This document shows positions 1 through 7,974 of a stretch of 64,000 nucleotides of DNA, one piece after another. The notes beneath the pieces were generated by a model that did no database searches, was not told the origin of the DNA, and saw only the letters and a program-made list of their open reading frames with translations. The position numbers and the translations under genes were made by a program. Position 1 is the stretch's first letter, and each line of letters begins with the position of its first letter. The stretch covers positions 1 to 64,000 of the forward strand of contig ATWC01000003.1 in assembly GCA_000421045.1 (NCBI GenBank), in the 5' to 3' direction. Source of the DNA: Lachnospiraceae bacterium NK4A179. GTDB lineage: Bacteria > Bacillota > Clostridia > Lachnospirales > Lachnospiraceae.

Positions 1-636
1 ATTAGTATCAGCCTTCTTTGCTGCAGGCTTAGCTGCTGTCTTCTTTACAACTGCCTTCTTAGTATCAGCCTTCTTTGCTGCGGGCTTGGCTGCTGCCTTC
101 TTAACAACTGCTTTCTTATTATCAGCCTTCTTAGTATCAGCCTTCTTCGCTGCAGGCTTGGAGGCTGCCTTCTTATTATCAACCTTCTTTACTGCAGGCT
201 TGGAGGCTGTCTTCTTTGCATCAGCCTTCTTATTATCAGCCTTTTTAGTATCAGCCTTCTTTACTGCGGGCTTAGCCGCTGTCTTCTTTGCATCAGCCTT
301 TTTAGTATCAGTCTTCTTGACTGCCTCAGGCTTTGAAATTTCTTTCTTATCAGCCTTCTTGCTTTCAGCCTTTACTGTAGCAGCTTTTACAAGCTGGGCT
401 CTGAGAAGTTCACGCTGCTCATCGTGGCTTAAGCCGCCTGTATTGACTACTTCAACCTTAACAGGTTTTTCGGCAGGCTTAACTGCAGGTGCGGCTTTTT
501 TCTCCTCATCCTGCGGCTTTTCTTCCGGCACCATCTGAAGGAATGCGATAGCATTCTGTTTCATTATACTGCCGTTCTTTTTAACCTCTTTTTTTACTTC
601 TTTTATTTCTTTTTTAGCTTTCTTCTTGTCTGCCAT
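1..636 (-). CDS. Lys/Ala-rich repeat protein, histone H1-like (3' end outside window)
   Basis: An open frame on the minus strand starts at ATG 636 and runs off the left edge without a stop, so at least 212 residues are visible. A ribosome binding site (GGAAGGAG) lies 7 bases upstream. The N-terminus is basic (MADKKKAKKEIKEVKK), followed by a mixed segment ending near SHDEQRELLRAQL. From about residue 100 there are degenerate tandem repeats built from KKADTKKAD, KKAAAKPA and KKTASKPA blocks. This is the composition of bacterial histone-H1-like and eukaryotic H1-tail proteins, which bind DNA or RNA non-specifically through lysines. Nucleoid association is therefore an inference from composition only. 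A surface or ribosome-associated role is also possible. The repeats are nearly identical at DNA level, so copy number may vary between strains. Confidence 0.75.
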   Translation of the reverse strand, partial: MADKKKAKKEIKEVKKEVKKNGSIMKQNAIAFLQMVPEEKPQDEEKKAAPAVKPAEKPVKVEVVNTGGLSHDEQRELLRAQLVKAATVKAESKKADKKEISKPEAVKKTDTKKADAKKTAAKPAVKKADTKKADNKKADAKKTASKPAVKKVDNKKAASKPAAKKADTKKADNKKAVVKKAAAKPAAKKADTKKAVVKKTAAKPAAKKADTN

Positions 637-696
637 TTCAGACTCCTTCCGGATCAGATCATCTCCCCAAAATCTGCAGTCAAAACAATCCGTATT

Positions 697-725
697 ATTG
701 TACAATCTTTTATGCGATTTGTAAA
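697..725 (-). promoter_or_regulatory. Promoter of the Lys/Ala-rich gene
   Basis: On the minus strand TTTACA (720-725) is followed after exactly 17 bases by TACAAT (697-702), about 60 bases upstream of the start codon at 636. This is a good vegetative promoter and the best match in the 170-base gap between this gene and uppP. Confidence 0.6.
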
Positions 726-806
726 GAATTATAGGTGAATCTGACAATCTGATTCAAACAAAAAGCAATCTGTACGGCAAAATAATAACATAAGTATTGC
801 GGAATA

Positions 807-1763
807 TCACATTACCGGTGCGGTTCCGGCTCCCATGAAGCCCATGATGACTAAGGCCAACACCAATACACCCAGCACTATGCGGTACCAGGCAAATACC
901 TTGAAATCATGTTTCTTAACGTATCCCATCAGGAATCGGATGGATATCATCGATACGATGAAAGCAACCGCTGAACTAACACATAAAACAGCTATCTCCC
1001 TGAATCCAAGGCTCATGCCTTCGCTCAAATATTTAAGCATCTTCAAAAGACTCGCGCCGAACATCGTGGGTATGGCAAGGTAGAAAGTGAACTCCGCAGC
1101 TACCGTTCTTGAAAGTCCGAGCAGGAGACCTGCTATGATCGTGGCCCCCGAACGGCTGGTCCCGGGCAGAGCCCCGGCGATAACCTGCGCAAGTCCTATG
1201 ATAAGGACTGCAGGGATTGTTATATCCTTTATATCTCTGACTGCGGGTTTTTCTTTCCCTTTAATGATCTCAACCACAACAAATACGATACCTACGACTA
1301 TCAGCATCACCGCTACTATGATCGTCATTACAGGTGCCGTAACAGTTTCGATCAGATCATCAAGCAGCAAACCGTATGCAAGACCCGGGATACAGGCAAG
1401 CGCGATCTTTACCCAGAGCATAAATATGTCTTTTCTTATCACAAGGGGACTGCCTAATATCCTCCAATAATGCTCTTCCAGATCACCGACCTTACGTTTC
1501 ACTTCTTTATCCGGATTCTCAATCCCGAACGGCCATATCTCCTTAATAAATATGACCACAACAGCAAGTATTGCACCCAGCTGTATCACCACGTCATAAA
1601 GCTCCATGAAGGATGCCTTTGCTGCTGCATCTCCCGGAAGATCAAAACTTATAAAATTACCTAAAAGGATAAGATGTCCTGTACTGGATATAGGAAGCCA
1701 TTCGGTAATACCTTCAACAAATCCAAAAACTACGGCTTTAAGTATTTCTATCAAAGTTTCCAT
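807..1763 (-). CDS. uppP: Undecaprenyl-diphosphatase UppP (BacA)
   Basis: Integral membrane phosphatase that recycles undecaprenyl pyrophosphate to the monophosphate carrier used for peptidoglycan and other wall polymers; extra copies confer bacitracin resistance. The N-terminal motif EGITEWLPISSTGHL and the second family motif PGTSRSGATI are both intact, and hydrophobic segments extend through the protein. At 318 residues it is about 45 longer than usual; the extra length is a charged stretch around residues 75-110 between the two motifs. The start is fixed by a GTGGAG ribosome binding site that belongs to a hairpin element (1771-1807). Three inverted repeats lie directly upstream, so post-transcriptional control of the leader is plausible. 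Confidence 0.95.
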   Translation of the reverse strand: METLIEILKAVVFGFVEGITEWLPISSTGHLILLGNFISFDLPGDAAAKASFMELYDVVIQLGAILAVVVIFIKEIWPFGIENPDKEVKRKVGDLEEHYWRILGSPLVIRKDIFMLWVKIALACIPGLAYGLLLDDLIETVTAPVMTIIVAVMLIVVGIVFVVVEIIKGKEKPAVRDIKDITIPAVLIIGLAQVIAGALPGTSRSGATIIAGLLLGLSRTVAAEFTFYLAIPTMFGASLLKMLKYLSEGMSLGFREIAVLCVSSAVAFIVSMISIRFLMGYVKKHDFKVFAWYRIVLGVLVLALVIMGFMGAGTAPVM

Positions 1764-1770
1764 ATATGTA

Positions 1771-1807
1771 CTCCACGAAGAGAAATCCGCGTATGCGGTT
1801 TCTCTGA
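1771..1807 (-). repeat. Dispersed hairpin/SD element, copy 1 (uppP leader)
   Basis: A 37-base segment that recurs at 48486-48522 with two mismatches. On the minus strand it forms a stem (AGAGAAA plus CCGC pairing, arms 1779-1790 and 1795-1805) and ends in GTGGAG, the ribosome binding site of uppP, 7 bases from the ATG. Both copies sit in the same position relative to a start codon. Confidence 0.7.
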
Positions 1808-1812
1808 GCTGG

Positions 1813-1858
1813 CAAATTGGTGCGCACGCCGAAGGCGTCTTTTTTTCGCACCAATTTG
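1813..1858. repeat. Nested inverted repeat upstream of uppP
   Basis: Outer arms of 12 bases (1813-1824 and 1847-1858) match perfectly. An inner hairpin (ACGCC-GAA-GGCGT, 1826-1838) followed by eight T residues lies between them on the plus strand. The inner part resembles a plus-strand terminator, yet both flanking genes are on the minus strand. Confidence 0.65.
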
Positions 1859-1859
1859 G

Positions 1860-1893
1860 GTTTGAAAGAAATGTATCAACATTTCTTTCAAAC
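1860..1893. repeat. Perfect 15-bp inverted repeat after the aminotransferase
   Basis: Arms 1860-1874 and 1879-1893 are perfectly complementary with a 4-base loop and start directly after the aminotransferase stop codon. There is no T-run on the minus strand, so if it terminates transcription it is not a classic intrinsic terminator. It may stabilise the 3' end of the upstream mRNA. Confidence 0.65.
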
Positions 1894-1894
1894 T

Positions 1895-3085
1895 TTACCT
1901 GCCGTATTCTTCCTTCACAAACTTCTCAAGAACGGGAAGAGATCTCTCCACCTTCTCCGTATCTATGCAGTATGCCATACGGAAAAAGCCTTTTGCATGG
2001 AATGAATCACCGGGTACAAGGATAAGATCATATTTCTTTGCCTTTTCACAGAAGGCTTCTGAAGACTCCTCAAGTGCCTTGGGGAAAATATAGAAAGTTC
2101 CTCCGGGCTTAACAACCGTGAATCCGAGTTCTGTAAGCTTGTTATAAAGCAGGTTCATATTGGTCTCATAAACTGACAGATCACTTGTAAGGTATGCACA
2201 TCTTGCTGCTGCCATCTGTATGATAGATGAAGGGCAATTGTGTCCGATACCTCTGGAGATCTGCACGCACATAGGTACGATAAGATCAGCATCCTTTGCA
2301 GCAGGATTGACTGCTACATATCCGATACGTTCACCGGGAATGGAAAGTGACTTTGAATAGCTGTAGCAAGAGAGCGTGTTGTCATAGAATGTTGATACAT
2401 AAGGAGCATCAGCACCCTGGAAGACTATCTCTCTATAAGGTTCATCAGAGATAAGGAATATCTCATGGCCGTATTCTTTCTGCTTAGCATTAAGGAACTC
2501 GGCAAGTCTCTTCAGCGTTGCAGAAGAATATGCAACACCGGAAGGGTTGTTGGGTGTATTTATGAGCACTGCCTGAACATTCGGGTTCATCATGCTCTCA
2601 AATGCATCGAAATTGATCTGGAAGCTCTCGGTATCTGCAGGAACAACCTTGAGAACTGCGCCGGACTGATTTATGTAAGGAACATATTCCGGGAAATAAG
2701 GCGCAAAAGTGATGACCTCATCTCCGGGGCTTGTTACACAGCGTACTGCATGAGCAATAGCAGAAGCAGCTGCCGAAGTCATGAATATGTGCTTCTGCTC
2801 ATAAGGAATGCCAAAACGCTTCTTTAAAGATTCTGCGATCTGTGTCCTTGCATCAGGATTTCCGGGATTGGGGCTGTATCCATGAAGAGCAGATGATGAG
2901 AGAGTCTTTGTAAGCTCTCTTATCGCCTCATTGAATTCCTCAGGCACGGGCACTGAAGGATTTCCAAGACTGTAATCGAATACGTTCTCGTAACCTATTT
3001 CTTTTCCTCTCTCCTGTGCATAACCGGCAAGTGCTCTGATAACTGACGGTGCACTTATCATATCCTTATATTTCTGTGAAAGCAT
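1895..3085 (-). CDS. PLP-dependent class I/II aminotransferase
   Basis: A 396-residue fold-type I aminotransferase of the aspartate/aromatic family. Visible landmarks are the NNPSG motif, the SDEPYREI segment with the cofactor-ring aspartate, and SYSKSLSIPGERIGY containing the Schiff-base lysine at about residue 245. The amino-acid substrate cannot be read from sequence. It lies 13 bases downstream of the membrane protein gene at 3099-4490 and has a strong AGGAGG site, so the two probably form an operon. Downstream come three inverted repeats and uppP. Confidence 0.9.
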   Translation of the reverse strand: MLSQKYKDMISAPSVIRALAGYAQERGKEIGYENVFDYSLGNPSVPVPEEFNEAIRELTKTLSSSALHGYSPNPGNPDARTQIAESLKKRFGIPYEQKHIFMTSAAASAIAHAVRCVTSPGDEVITFAPYFPEYVPYINQSGAVLKVVPADTESFQINFDAFESMMNPNVQAVLINTPNNPSGVAYSSATLKRLAEFLNAKQKEYGHEIFLISDEPYREIVFQGADAPYVSTFYDNTLSCYSYSKSLSIPGERIGYVAVNPAAKDADLIVPMCVQISRGIGHNCPSSIIQMAAARCAYLTSDLSVYETNMNLLYNKLTELGFTVVKPGGTFYIFPKALEESSEAFCEKAKKYDLILVPGDSFHAKGFFRMAYCIDTEKVERSLPVLEKFVKEEYGR

Positions 3086-3098
3086 TTTTTCTTCCTCC

Positions 3099-4490
3099 TT
3101 AATTATTGGAACCGTTTATTCTTGTTGCAATACGGTTGAATTTACCTTTCCATTTATCCATTTGTTCTTTTGCTTTCTGATCACGTTCATCTTTCTTCCT
3201 GTTAAGGACTATCTGATAATCCGGAAGATCAAGTTCCGTAAGCAGATCGGCAAAGCGATCGCTGTATTCTGAACTGAATATCAGCTCAACCCTTCTGTCT
3301 TCCGTACATATCCTGTTGAACCTGACTGCCTTATGAAGATACAGGGGATCACCTTTTCTGTTTATTGAAGCAATATCTATCTCAAGCGGCTTCCTAAACC
3401 TGCGCATGCGCATAAGACATACGCCCGGATTCTTATCCACAAGCCAGAGCATCTCTCTCTTCTTTAATATCCCGTAATGATCGTTCATTGAGAAGATCGG
3501 TACTGCAAGGACCACATCCGGATATAGCTTTTGCGCCTTTCTCGGGAACTTCTTATGCACAGCCTGTGATGCATCTCCGTGATGGAATATCGCTTTCATC
3601 AACGGCTGGATATAAACATATTTGTAATATGTCATCATCACTGTCAGTATGCGGAACAACACAATCCCGACTATCAGAAGTATCACACTGCAGATGACGC
3701 TCAGCACCGGACTGAATATCTGAAGCGCAACCAACACAGCATGAAGGATCATCTTCAGTATCTCTGTTACCAGATTGGCTCCGTTTACAGGTATCGCCAC
3801 TGCTATAAATTCAACTGCATCGATACAGTTGTAGATGACCATATATACAAGCGCATTGAAAATTGCACTCATCACCGCGATCACCGCAAGGATCATATAG
3901 CTGAATGCGGTCATATATTTCTTTGCGGGCTGGGCAGGATCTGCCGCGCTTGCTATTTCCGTCTGCGCGAGAGGGAGGAGCGAGAGCGCAACCGTCACTA
4001 CATAACCGAGTGTCTGCTCTATCTTATCAACTGTGGCTTCGGAAAAAGCCTTGGCAGCTGCCACCGAACGCATCACATACAGCGCTATGGTTATCACGGT
4101 TAGTATGACTGCCGCTGTGGGATTGGAAATGGGCAGGGTTTCCGCTGTCCTCACAAATGGAACATTCTCCAGCATATCATCAAGCTTTATCAGCCATTTG
4201 GTATTAGGAAAATAAATATGTGAATTCTCAACCATCCCGACAACCGAAAGGACCGCCAGGGTTGCAGTCGGATTTACCGAGGTGGTGACAGTCGTTGAGA
4301 AAATACCGGCATAATACTCCATATTCTCGCCGAGCGTTGTATTCACCTGTGTTTCGGTATCAGCTGCGATATCCGCGCTAAACGCCTGACGACCACCGGA
4401 AAAACATACAGCCGTCACCATAAATACAAGTATGGCGGCCAGAAATCGCCAGTATCGTTTGTTCTGAGTAATGAATTCTCTGTCAGGCAT
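3099..4490 (-). CDS. Unknown polytopic membrane protein
   Basis: Not recognised. The chosen start ATG 4490 (463 residues) has the AGAGG site 10 bases upstream; an ATG at 4499 is too close to it. An N-terminal hydrophobic segment is followed by an extracytoplasmic Thr/Asn-rich region. Several long hydrophobic stretches follow in the middle (PTAAVILTVITIALYVM, a long Met/Ala/Ile-rich pair, and an Ile/Val/Leu-rich block). The roughly 160-residue C-terminal tail is basic and hydrophilic, ending in Lys-rich KKDERDQKAKEQMDKWKG, and is presumably cytoplasmic. It is probably co-transcribed with the aminotransferase. No catalytic motif was seen. Confidence 0.75.
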   Translation of the reverse strand: MPDREFITQNKRYWRFLAAILVFMVTAVCFSGGRQAFSADIAADTETQVNTTLGENMEYYAGIFSTTVTTSVNPTATLAVLSVVGMVENSHIYFPNTKWLIKLDDMLENVPFVRTAETLPISNPTAAVILTVITIALYVMRSVAAAKAFSEATVDKIEQTLGYVVTVALSLLPLAQTEIASAADPAQPAKKYMTAFSYMILAVIAVMSAIFNALVYMVIYNCIDAVEFIAVAIPVNGANLVTEILKMILHAVLVALQIFSPVLSVICSVILLIVGIVLFRILTVMMTYYKYVYIQPLMKAIFHHGDASQAVHKKFPRKAQKLYPDVVLAVPIFSMNDHYGILKKREMLWLVDKNPGVCLMRMRRFRKPLEIDIASINRKGDPLYLHKAVRFNRICTEDRRVELIFSSEYSDRFADLLTELDLPDYQIVLNRKKDERDQKAKEQMDKWKGKFNRIATRINGSNN

Positions 4491-4610
4491 TTTGATCATA
4501 CCTCTCTTTGCTTGATCACATGGCGTATTATAATTTGTATATCAGTTAATGACAAGGCAATACGGGTCACTCTTCAATACTGTAGTATAATACATTGCGG
4601 AGGAAACGTT

Positions 4611-5417
4611 ATGCAATTTGTTATTCTTACAGAAAATCACAGTGACTGTGGCTATGCATTTGAACACGGACTCAGTGTATATGCTAAAACCGATAAACAC
4701 AGACTGTTACTTGATTCAGGACAGACAGGTATCTTTGCTTATAATGCAGCAAAGCTTGGAATAGATCTTACACAGGTCGATACAGCGATCTTAAGCCACG
4801 GGCATTACGATCATTCCGGCGGACTGCTCACATTCAATTCGATCAATCCGGATGCTCACATTTACATGCAGGCATCAGCTGACGGAGAATTCTATAACGG
4901 TGAAAGATATATAGGCGTTGATAAGAAACTGCTCGCTCTTCCACAGGTCATAAGATTAAACGGAGACAAGATCATCGATGAAGAGCTTTCCATCTTTACC
5001 GGTATCAAAGGCAAAAAGTACTGGCCCTCAGGAAACCGGCTGCTTAGCAGGATGGAGAACGGCCAAAAGATACAGGATGATTTCAGACATGAACAATGTC
5101 TTGTCATAAGCTGCCGCGGAAAAAATGTTCTTCTTTCAGGCTGTGCACACAATGGCATACTCAACATACTGGACAGATATCATGAAATATATGAAGACGA
5201 TCCCGTTGCCGTGATCAGCGGTTTCCATATGATGAAAAAAACAGAGCATACCGATGAGGAAAAAGAACAGATCCGCAACACGGCTTTTGAACTTATGAAA
5301 ACAGAAACTGTTTATTATACAGGCCATTGCACCGGCGAGCCTGCATTTGAACTCATGAAAAAGATCATGGGAGATAAACTTATACATATCGGTGCGGGAA
5401 TGAGGTTTGAAATATGA
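4611..5417 (+). CDS. Metallo-beta-lactamase-fold hydrolase (COG1237 type)
   Basis: A 268-residue MBL-fold protein. The zinc motif HGHYDH (His63, His65, Asp67, His68) follows a LLLDSGQTG strand, and distal metal ligands are expected in GCAHNG, GFHMM and TGHCTG. This arrangement matches the family annotated as dihydropterin/ribofuranosyl-aminobenzene phosphate synthase-like hydrolases; the bacterial substrate is generally unknown. A longer in-frame start at 4512 is possible, but GGAGG at 4599-4603 sits 7 bases before ATG 4611, so that start is preferred. TATAAT occurs at 4586-4591 just upstream. The stop overlaps the rsmG start by 4 bases. Confidence 0.85.
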   Translation: MQFVILTENHSDCGYAFEHGLSVYAKTDKHRLLLDSGQTGIFAYNAAKLGIDLTQVDTAILSHGHYDHSGGLLTFNSINPDAHIYMQASADGEFYNGERYIGVDKKLLALPQVIRLNGDKIIDEELSIFTGIKGKKYWPSGNRLLSRMENGQKIQDDFRHEQCLVISCRGKNVLLSGCAHNGILNILDRYHEIYEDDPVAVISGFHMMKKTEHTDEEKEQIRNTAFELMKTETVYYTGHCTGEPAFELMKKIMGDKLIHIGAGMRFEI

Positions 5418-6157
5418 AAGAACTGGTGATAGACAAGGCCGGAAAACTTGGGATACATCTCACAGACGAGCAGGCTGACAGATTTGTGAGATACTACGAA
5501 CTGCTCATTGAATGGAATGAAAAAATAAATCTCACAGCAGTTACGGAAAAAGATGAAGTGGCCGTAAAGCATTTTGAAGACAGCCTTGCGCTTGTGATGC
5601 TGAGGGATAATGATATAGTAAAACGCATTATAAAAGGCGAAAGTGTAAAGCTTATAGATATAGGCACCGGAGCAGGTTTCCCGGGACTTCCTTTAAAGAT
5701 CGCTTTTCCGAATATAAAGCTTACACTCCTTGATTCACTCAACAAGCGCATCAACTTCTTAAACGAAGTGGTGAATGAACTGGGGCTTAAGGATGTGGAA
5801 ACACTTCACGGAAGGGCAGAAGATTTTGCAAAGCCCGGCGAAGGAAGAGAAAAATATGATCTGGCAGTATCACGTGCCGTTGCAAATATGTCTTCTCTTT
5901 CAGAATACTGCATACCCTATGTTAAAAAGGGCGGATACTTCATTGCATATAAATCAGAGGAATACGCAAAGGGGCCCGAAAAAGAAGAGGCTATGAAAGC
6001 AATAAAGGTCTTTGGCGGTGAACTCACCGAAGTAAAGGAATACCGGCTTCCTGACAGCGATCTGTTCCGCTGTTTTGCTGTGGTAAAAAAGAAAGAACCC
6101 ACACCTAAGAAATATCCGCGAAAGGCGGGAACACCTTCAAAAGATCCCATTAAATAA
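5414..6157 (+). CDS. rsmG: 16S rRNA (guanine527-N7)-methyltransferase RsmG
   Basis: A 247-residue GidB/RsmG methyltransferase that makes m7G527 in 16S rRNA; loss in other species gives low-level streptomycin resistance. The SAM-binding motif LIDIGTGAGFPGLPLKIAFP and the downstream LTLLDSLNKRINFL are clear. The tail ends with the family-typical PRKAGTP. It is translationally coupled to the MBL hydrolase by an ATGA overlap. In many Firmicutes rsmG lies between mnmG and parA near the origin; here it is about 43 kb from parA, which indicates rearrangement of that cluster. Confidence 0.95.
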   Translation: MKELVIDKAGKLGIHLTDEQADRFVRYYELLIEWNEKINLTAVTEKDEVAVKHFEDSLALVMLRDNDIVKRIIKGESVKLIDIGTGAGFPGLPLKIAFPNIKLTLLDSLNKRINFLNEVVNELGLKDVETLHGRAEDFAKPGEGREKYDLAVSRAVANMSSLSEYCIPYVKKGGYFIAYKSEEYAKGPEKEEAMKAIKVFGGELTEVKEYRLPDSDLFRCFAVVKKKEPTPKKYPRKAGTPSKDPIK

Positions 6158-6161
6158 AAGA

Positions 6162-6195
6162 GAGGTTTCGTACTAATCACTTAGTACGAAACCTC
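6162..6195. terminator. Bidirectional terminator between rsmG and flotillin
   Basis: A perfect 15-bp stem (6162-6176 and 6181-6195) with a 4-base loop lies between convergent genes. On the minus strand it is followed by TCTTTTAT. The plus-strand T content is weak but present. Confidence 0.75.
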
Positions 6196-6212
6196 CTTAT
6201 TCTTACCCGCTA

Positions 6213-7823
6213 TCAGATATTTGTATCTGATACAGTCTCAACAGCAGCTTCAGGTGCTGCCGCTACCTTAACTTCATTTGTAACAGCCTGTTTTACTGCT
6301 TCAGGTGAAAGACCTGTTACGTTGATATTCTTGTTTACCTTTGCATCATATGTGCCTGCACGCATGATGTCTGCAAAATCAACGCCTGTTGCTTCTGACA
6401 TGGTATCAAAAACCTGCTTCATAACTACAGGAAGGCTTCCTGATACCTGTGAAACACCACTTCCGCCTTCTCCCGAAGTACCATAGATGTTGACCTTGTC
6501 GATGGATGCAAGAGGCTTTGCGATCTCGGCAGCCATATCCGGCATGATCTTTACCATCATCTCAACGATAGCTGCGTTGTTGTACTTCTTGTAAGCTTCA
6601 GCCTTCTTCTCCATGGACTCAGCTTCTGCAAGACCCTTTGCACGGATCGCATCAGCTTCTGCGATACCCTTTGCCTTGATACCTTCAGCTTCCTGAACGG
6701 CTGCATACTTAAGAGCTTCAGCCTGTGCCTTCTTAGCTTCGGCATCCTTCTCCTGCTCGTACTTTCTTGCTTCAGCTTCACGCTGTCTTGTAACCAGTGC
6801 TGCAGCTGCTCTCTGCTCTGCTGCATACTTCTCAGCATCTGCCTGCTTACGGATAGTAGCATTAAGAGTTTCTTCCTGAACGGCAACTTCCTGACGCTTC
6901 AGTTCTGCATCACGCTCAGCCTTTGCGATCTGGGCATTAACAGTTGCTGTCTGGATAGCTTTCTGCTGTTCCTGTTCCTGAATGGAATATGCTGCATCAG
7001 CTTCAGCACGCTTCACATCGGATATTCTCTTCAATTCTGCCTGCTTGATAGCCAGTTCGTTGTTTCTCTCAGCGATAACAGTCTGTGACTGAACTTCTGC
7101 CTCGTTTGCTTCCTGATTTGCCTTAGCCTGTGCAACTTTTACTTCCTTGTCAGCATTGGCTTTTGCAATGGCTGCATTCTTGGCGATCTGGCTCATGTTG
7201 TCCTGACCAAGGGCAGTGATGAGACCGTTCTCATCTTCGATCTTCTGGATGTTGCAGGATATGATCTGGATACCAAGTGCATTCATATCCTTCTGTGCTT
7301 TTTCCTGAACCTCATCACCGAATTTCTTACGGTCGGTATTGAGTTCCTTCAGATCTACGGTACCGATGATCTCTCGCATGTTACCCTGAAGAGAATCTGT
7401 AAGAGCTCTTACGATATCGATCTCCTTCATGTTCAGGAAGTTCTTTGCTGCAAGCTCGATACCCGAAAGGGTCTTGGCCTCGGGTGTTCCATCAGGACCT
7501 TCAACCATGATGGTTACAGGTTCAGTCATAACCCTTACCTTTGCAACTGCATCGATATCTACACCGATGAAGTCATGTGTGGGAACAAAACCGTTTGTCT
7601 TGATATCGATCGATATCTGCTTGAGCATCAGAGCATCTTTTCTTTCAAGGAAAGGTATCTTGATACCGGCACGTCCGATAAGTATCTTCTTTTTCTTTCC
7701 GAGACCCGAAATGATGTAAGCCATATCAGGCGGAGCTTTTACATATCCGGATGCAAGTATTATAAGCACCAGGATTATCGCAACTACTGCGATGATGATT
7801 GGGATCAATGTGTTGATTGGCAT
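6213..7823 (-). CDS. floT: Flotillin-like SPFH-domain membrane scaffold protein
   Basis: 536 residues. An N-terminal hydrophobic anchor (about residues 6-27) is followed by an SPFH/band-7 domain (IISGLGKKKKILIGRAGIKI onward) and a long Ala/Glu/Lys/Gln-rich coiled coil (about 210-420) with repeated AEA and EAE motifs. A small C-terminal region of Val/Thr/Ala character follows. The order and length match bacterial flotillins (FloT/YqiK), which organise membrane microdomains. It is monocistronic, with an extended -10 promoter upstream and a shared terminator with rsmG. The gene symbol is by family resemblance only. Confidence 0.85.
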   Translation of the reverse strand: MPINTLIPIIIAVVAIILVLIILASGYVKAPPDMAYIISGLGKKKKILIGRAGIKIPFLERKDALMLKQISIDIKTNGFVPTHDFIGVDIDAVAKVRVMTEPVTIMVEGPDGTPEAKTLSGIELAAKNFLNMKEIDIVRALTDSLQGNMREIIGTVDLKELNTDRKKFGDEVQEKAQKDMNALGIQIISCNIQKIEDENGLITALGQDNMSQIAKNAAIAKANADKEVKVAQAKANQEANEAEVQSQTVIAERNNELAIKQAELKRISDVKRAEADAAYSIQEQEQQKAIQTATVNAQIAKAERDAELKRQEVAVQEETLNATIRKQADAEKYAAEQRAAAALVTRQREAEARKYEQEKDAEAKKAQAEALKYAAVQEAEGIKAKGIAEADAIRAKGLAEAESMEKKAEAYKKYNNAAIVEMMVKIMPDMAAEIAKPLASIDKVNIYGTSGEGGSGVSQVSGSLPVVMKQVFDTMSEATGVDFADIMRAGTYDAKVNKNINVTGLSPEAVKQAVTNEVKVAAAPEAAVETVSDTNI

Positions 7824-7898
7824 AGTCTCCTCCTCCTCTTTTTTTGTACTATGATCGTATGAATTATGGATGCATATGCGTCTTAATCCATTGGAATC

Positions 7899-7907
7899 AT
7901 TATATCA
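7899..7907 (-). promoter_or_regulatory. Extended -10 promoter of the flotillin gene
   Basis: TGATATAAT on the minus strand about 75 bases upstream of the start. No good -35 is seen. The TGnTATAAT form recurs at several promoters in this window. Confidence 0.45.
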
Positions 7908-7974
7908 TTTAACCTGATCAAAATAATCCGCTATTTTCGCGAGATAGACATCATAAATGCTCAAAAGGAAAGAA

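Noticed and set aside
1-380. CRISPR-like regularly spaced repeats
   Set aside because: Repeats are contiguous, degenerate and encode a continuous Lys/Ala protein; there are no unique spacers.
86-538. Plus-strand open frame of hydrophobic Ala/Phe/Leu repeats
   Set aside because: It is the antisense reading of the Lys/Ala repeat gene on the minus strand, which has a ribosome binding site and promoter.
6557-6886. Alternative frame open reading frame inside the flotillin coiled coil
   Set aside because: Composition artefact of Ala/Glu codon repeats on the same strand; the SPFH frame is complete.
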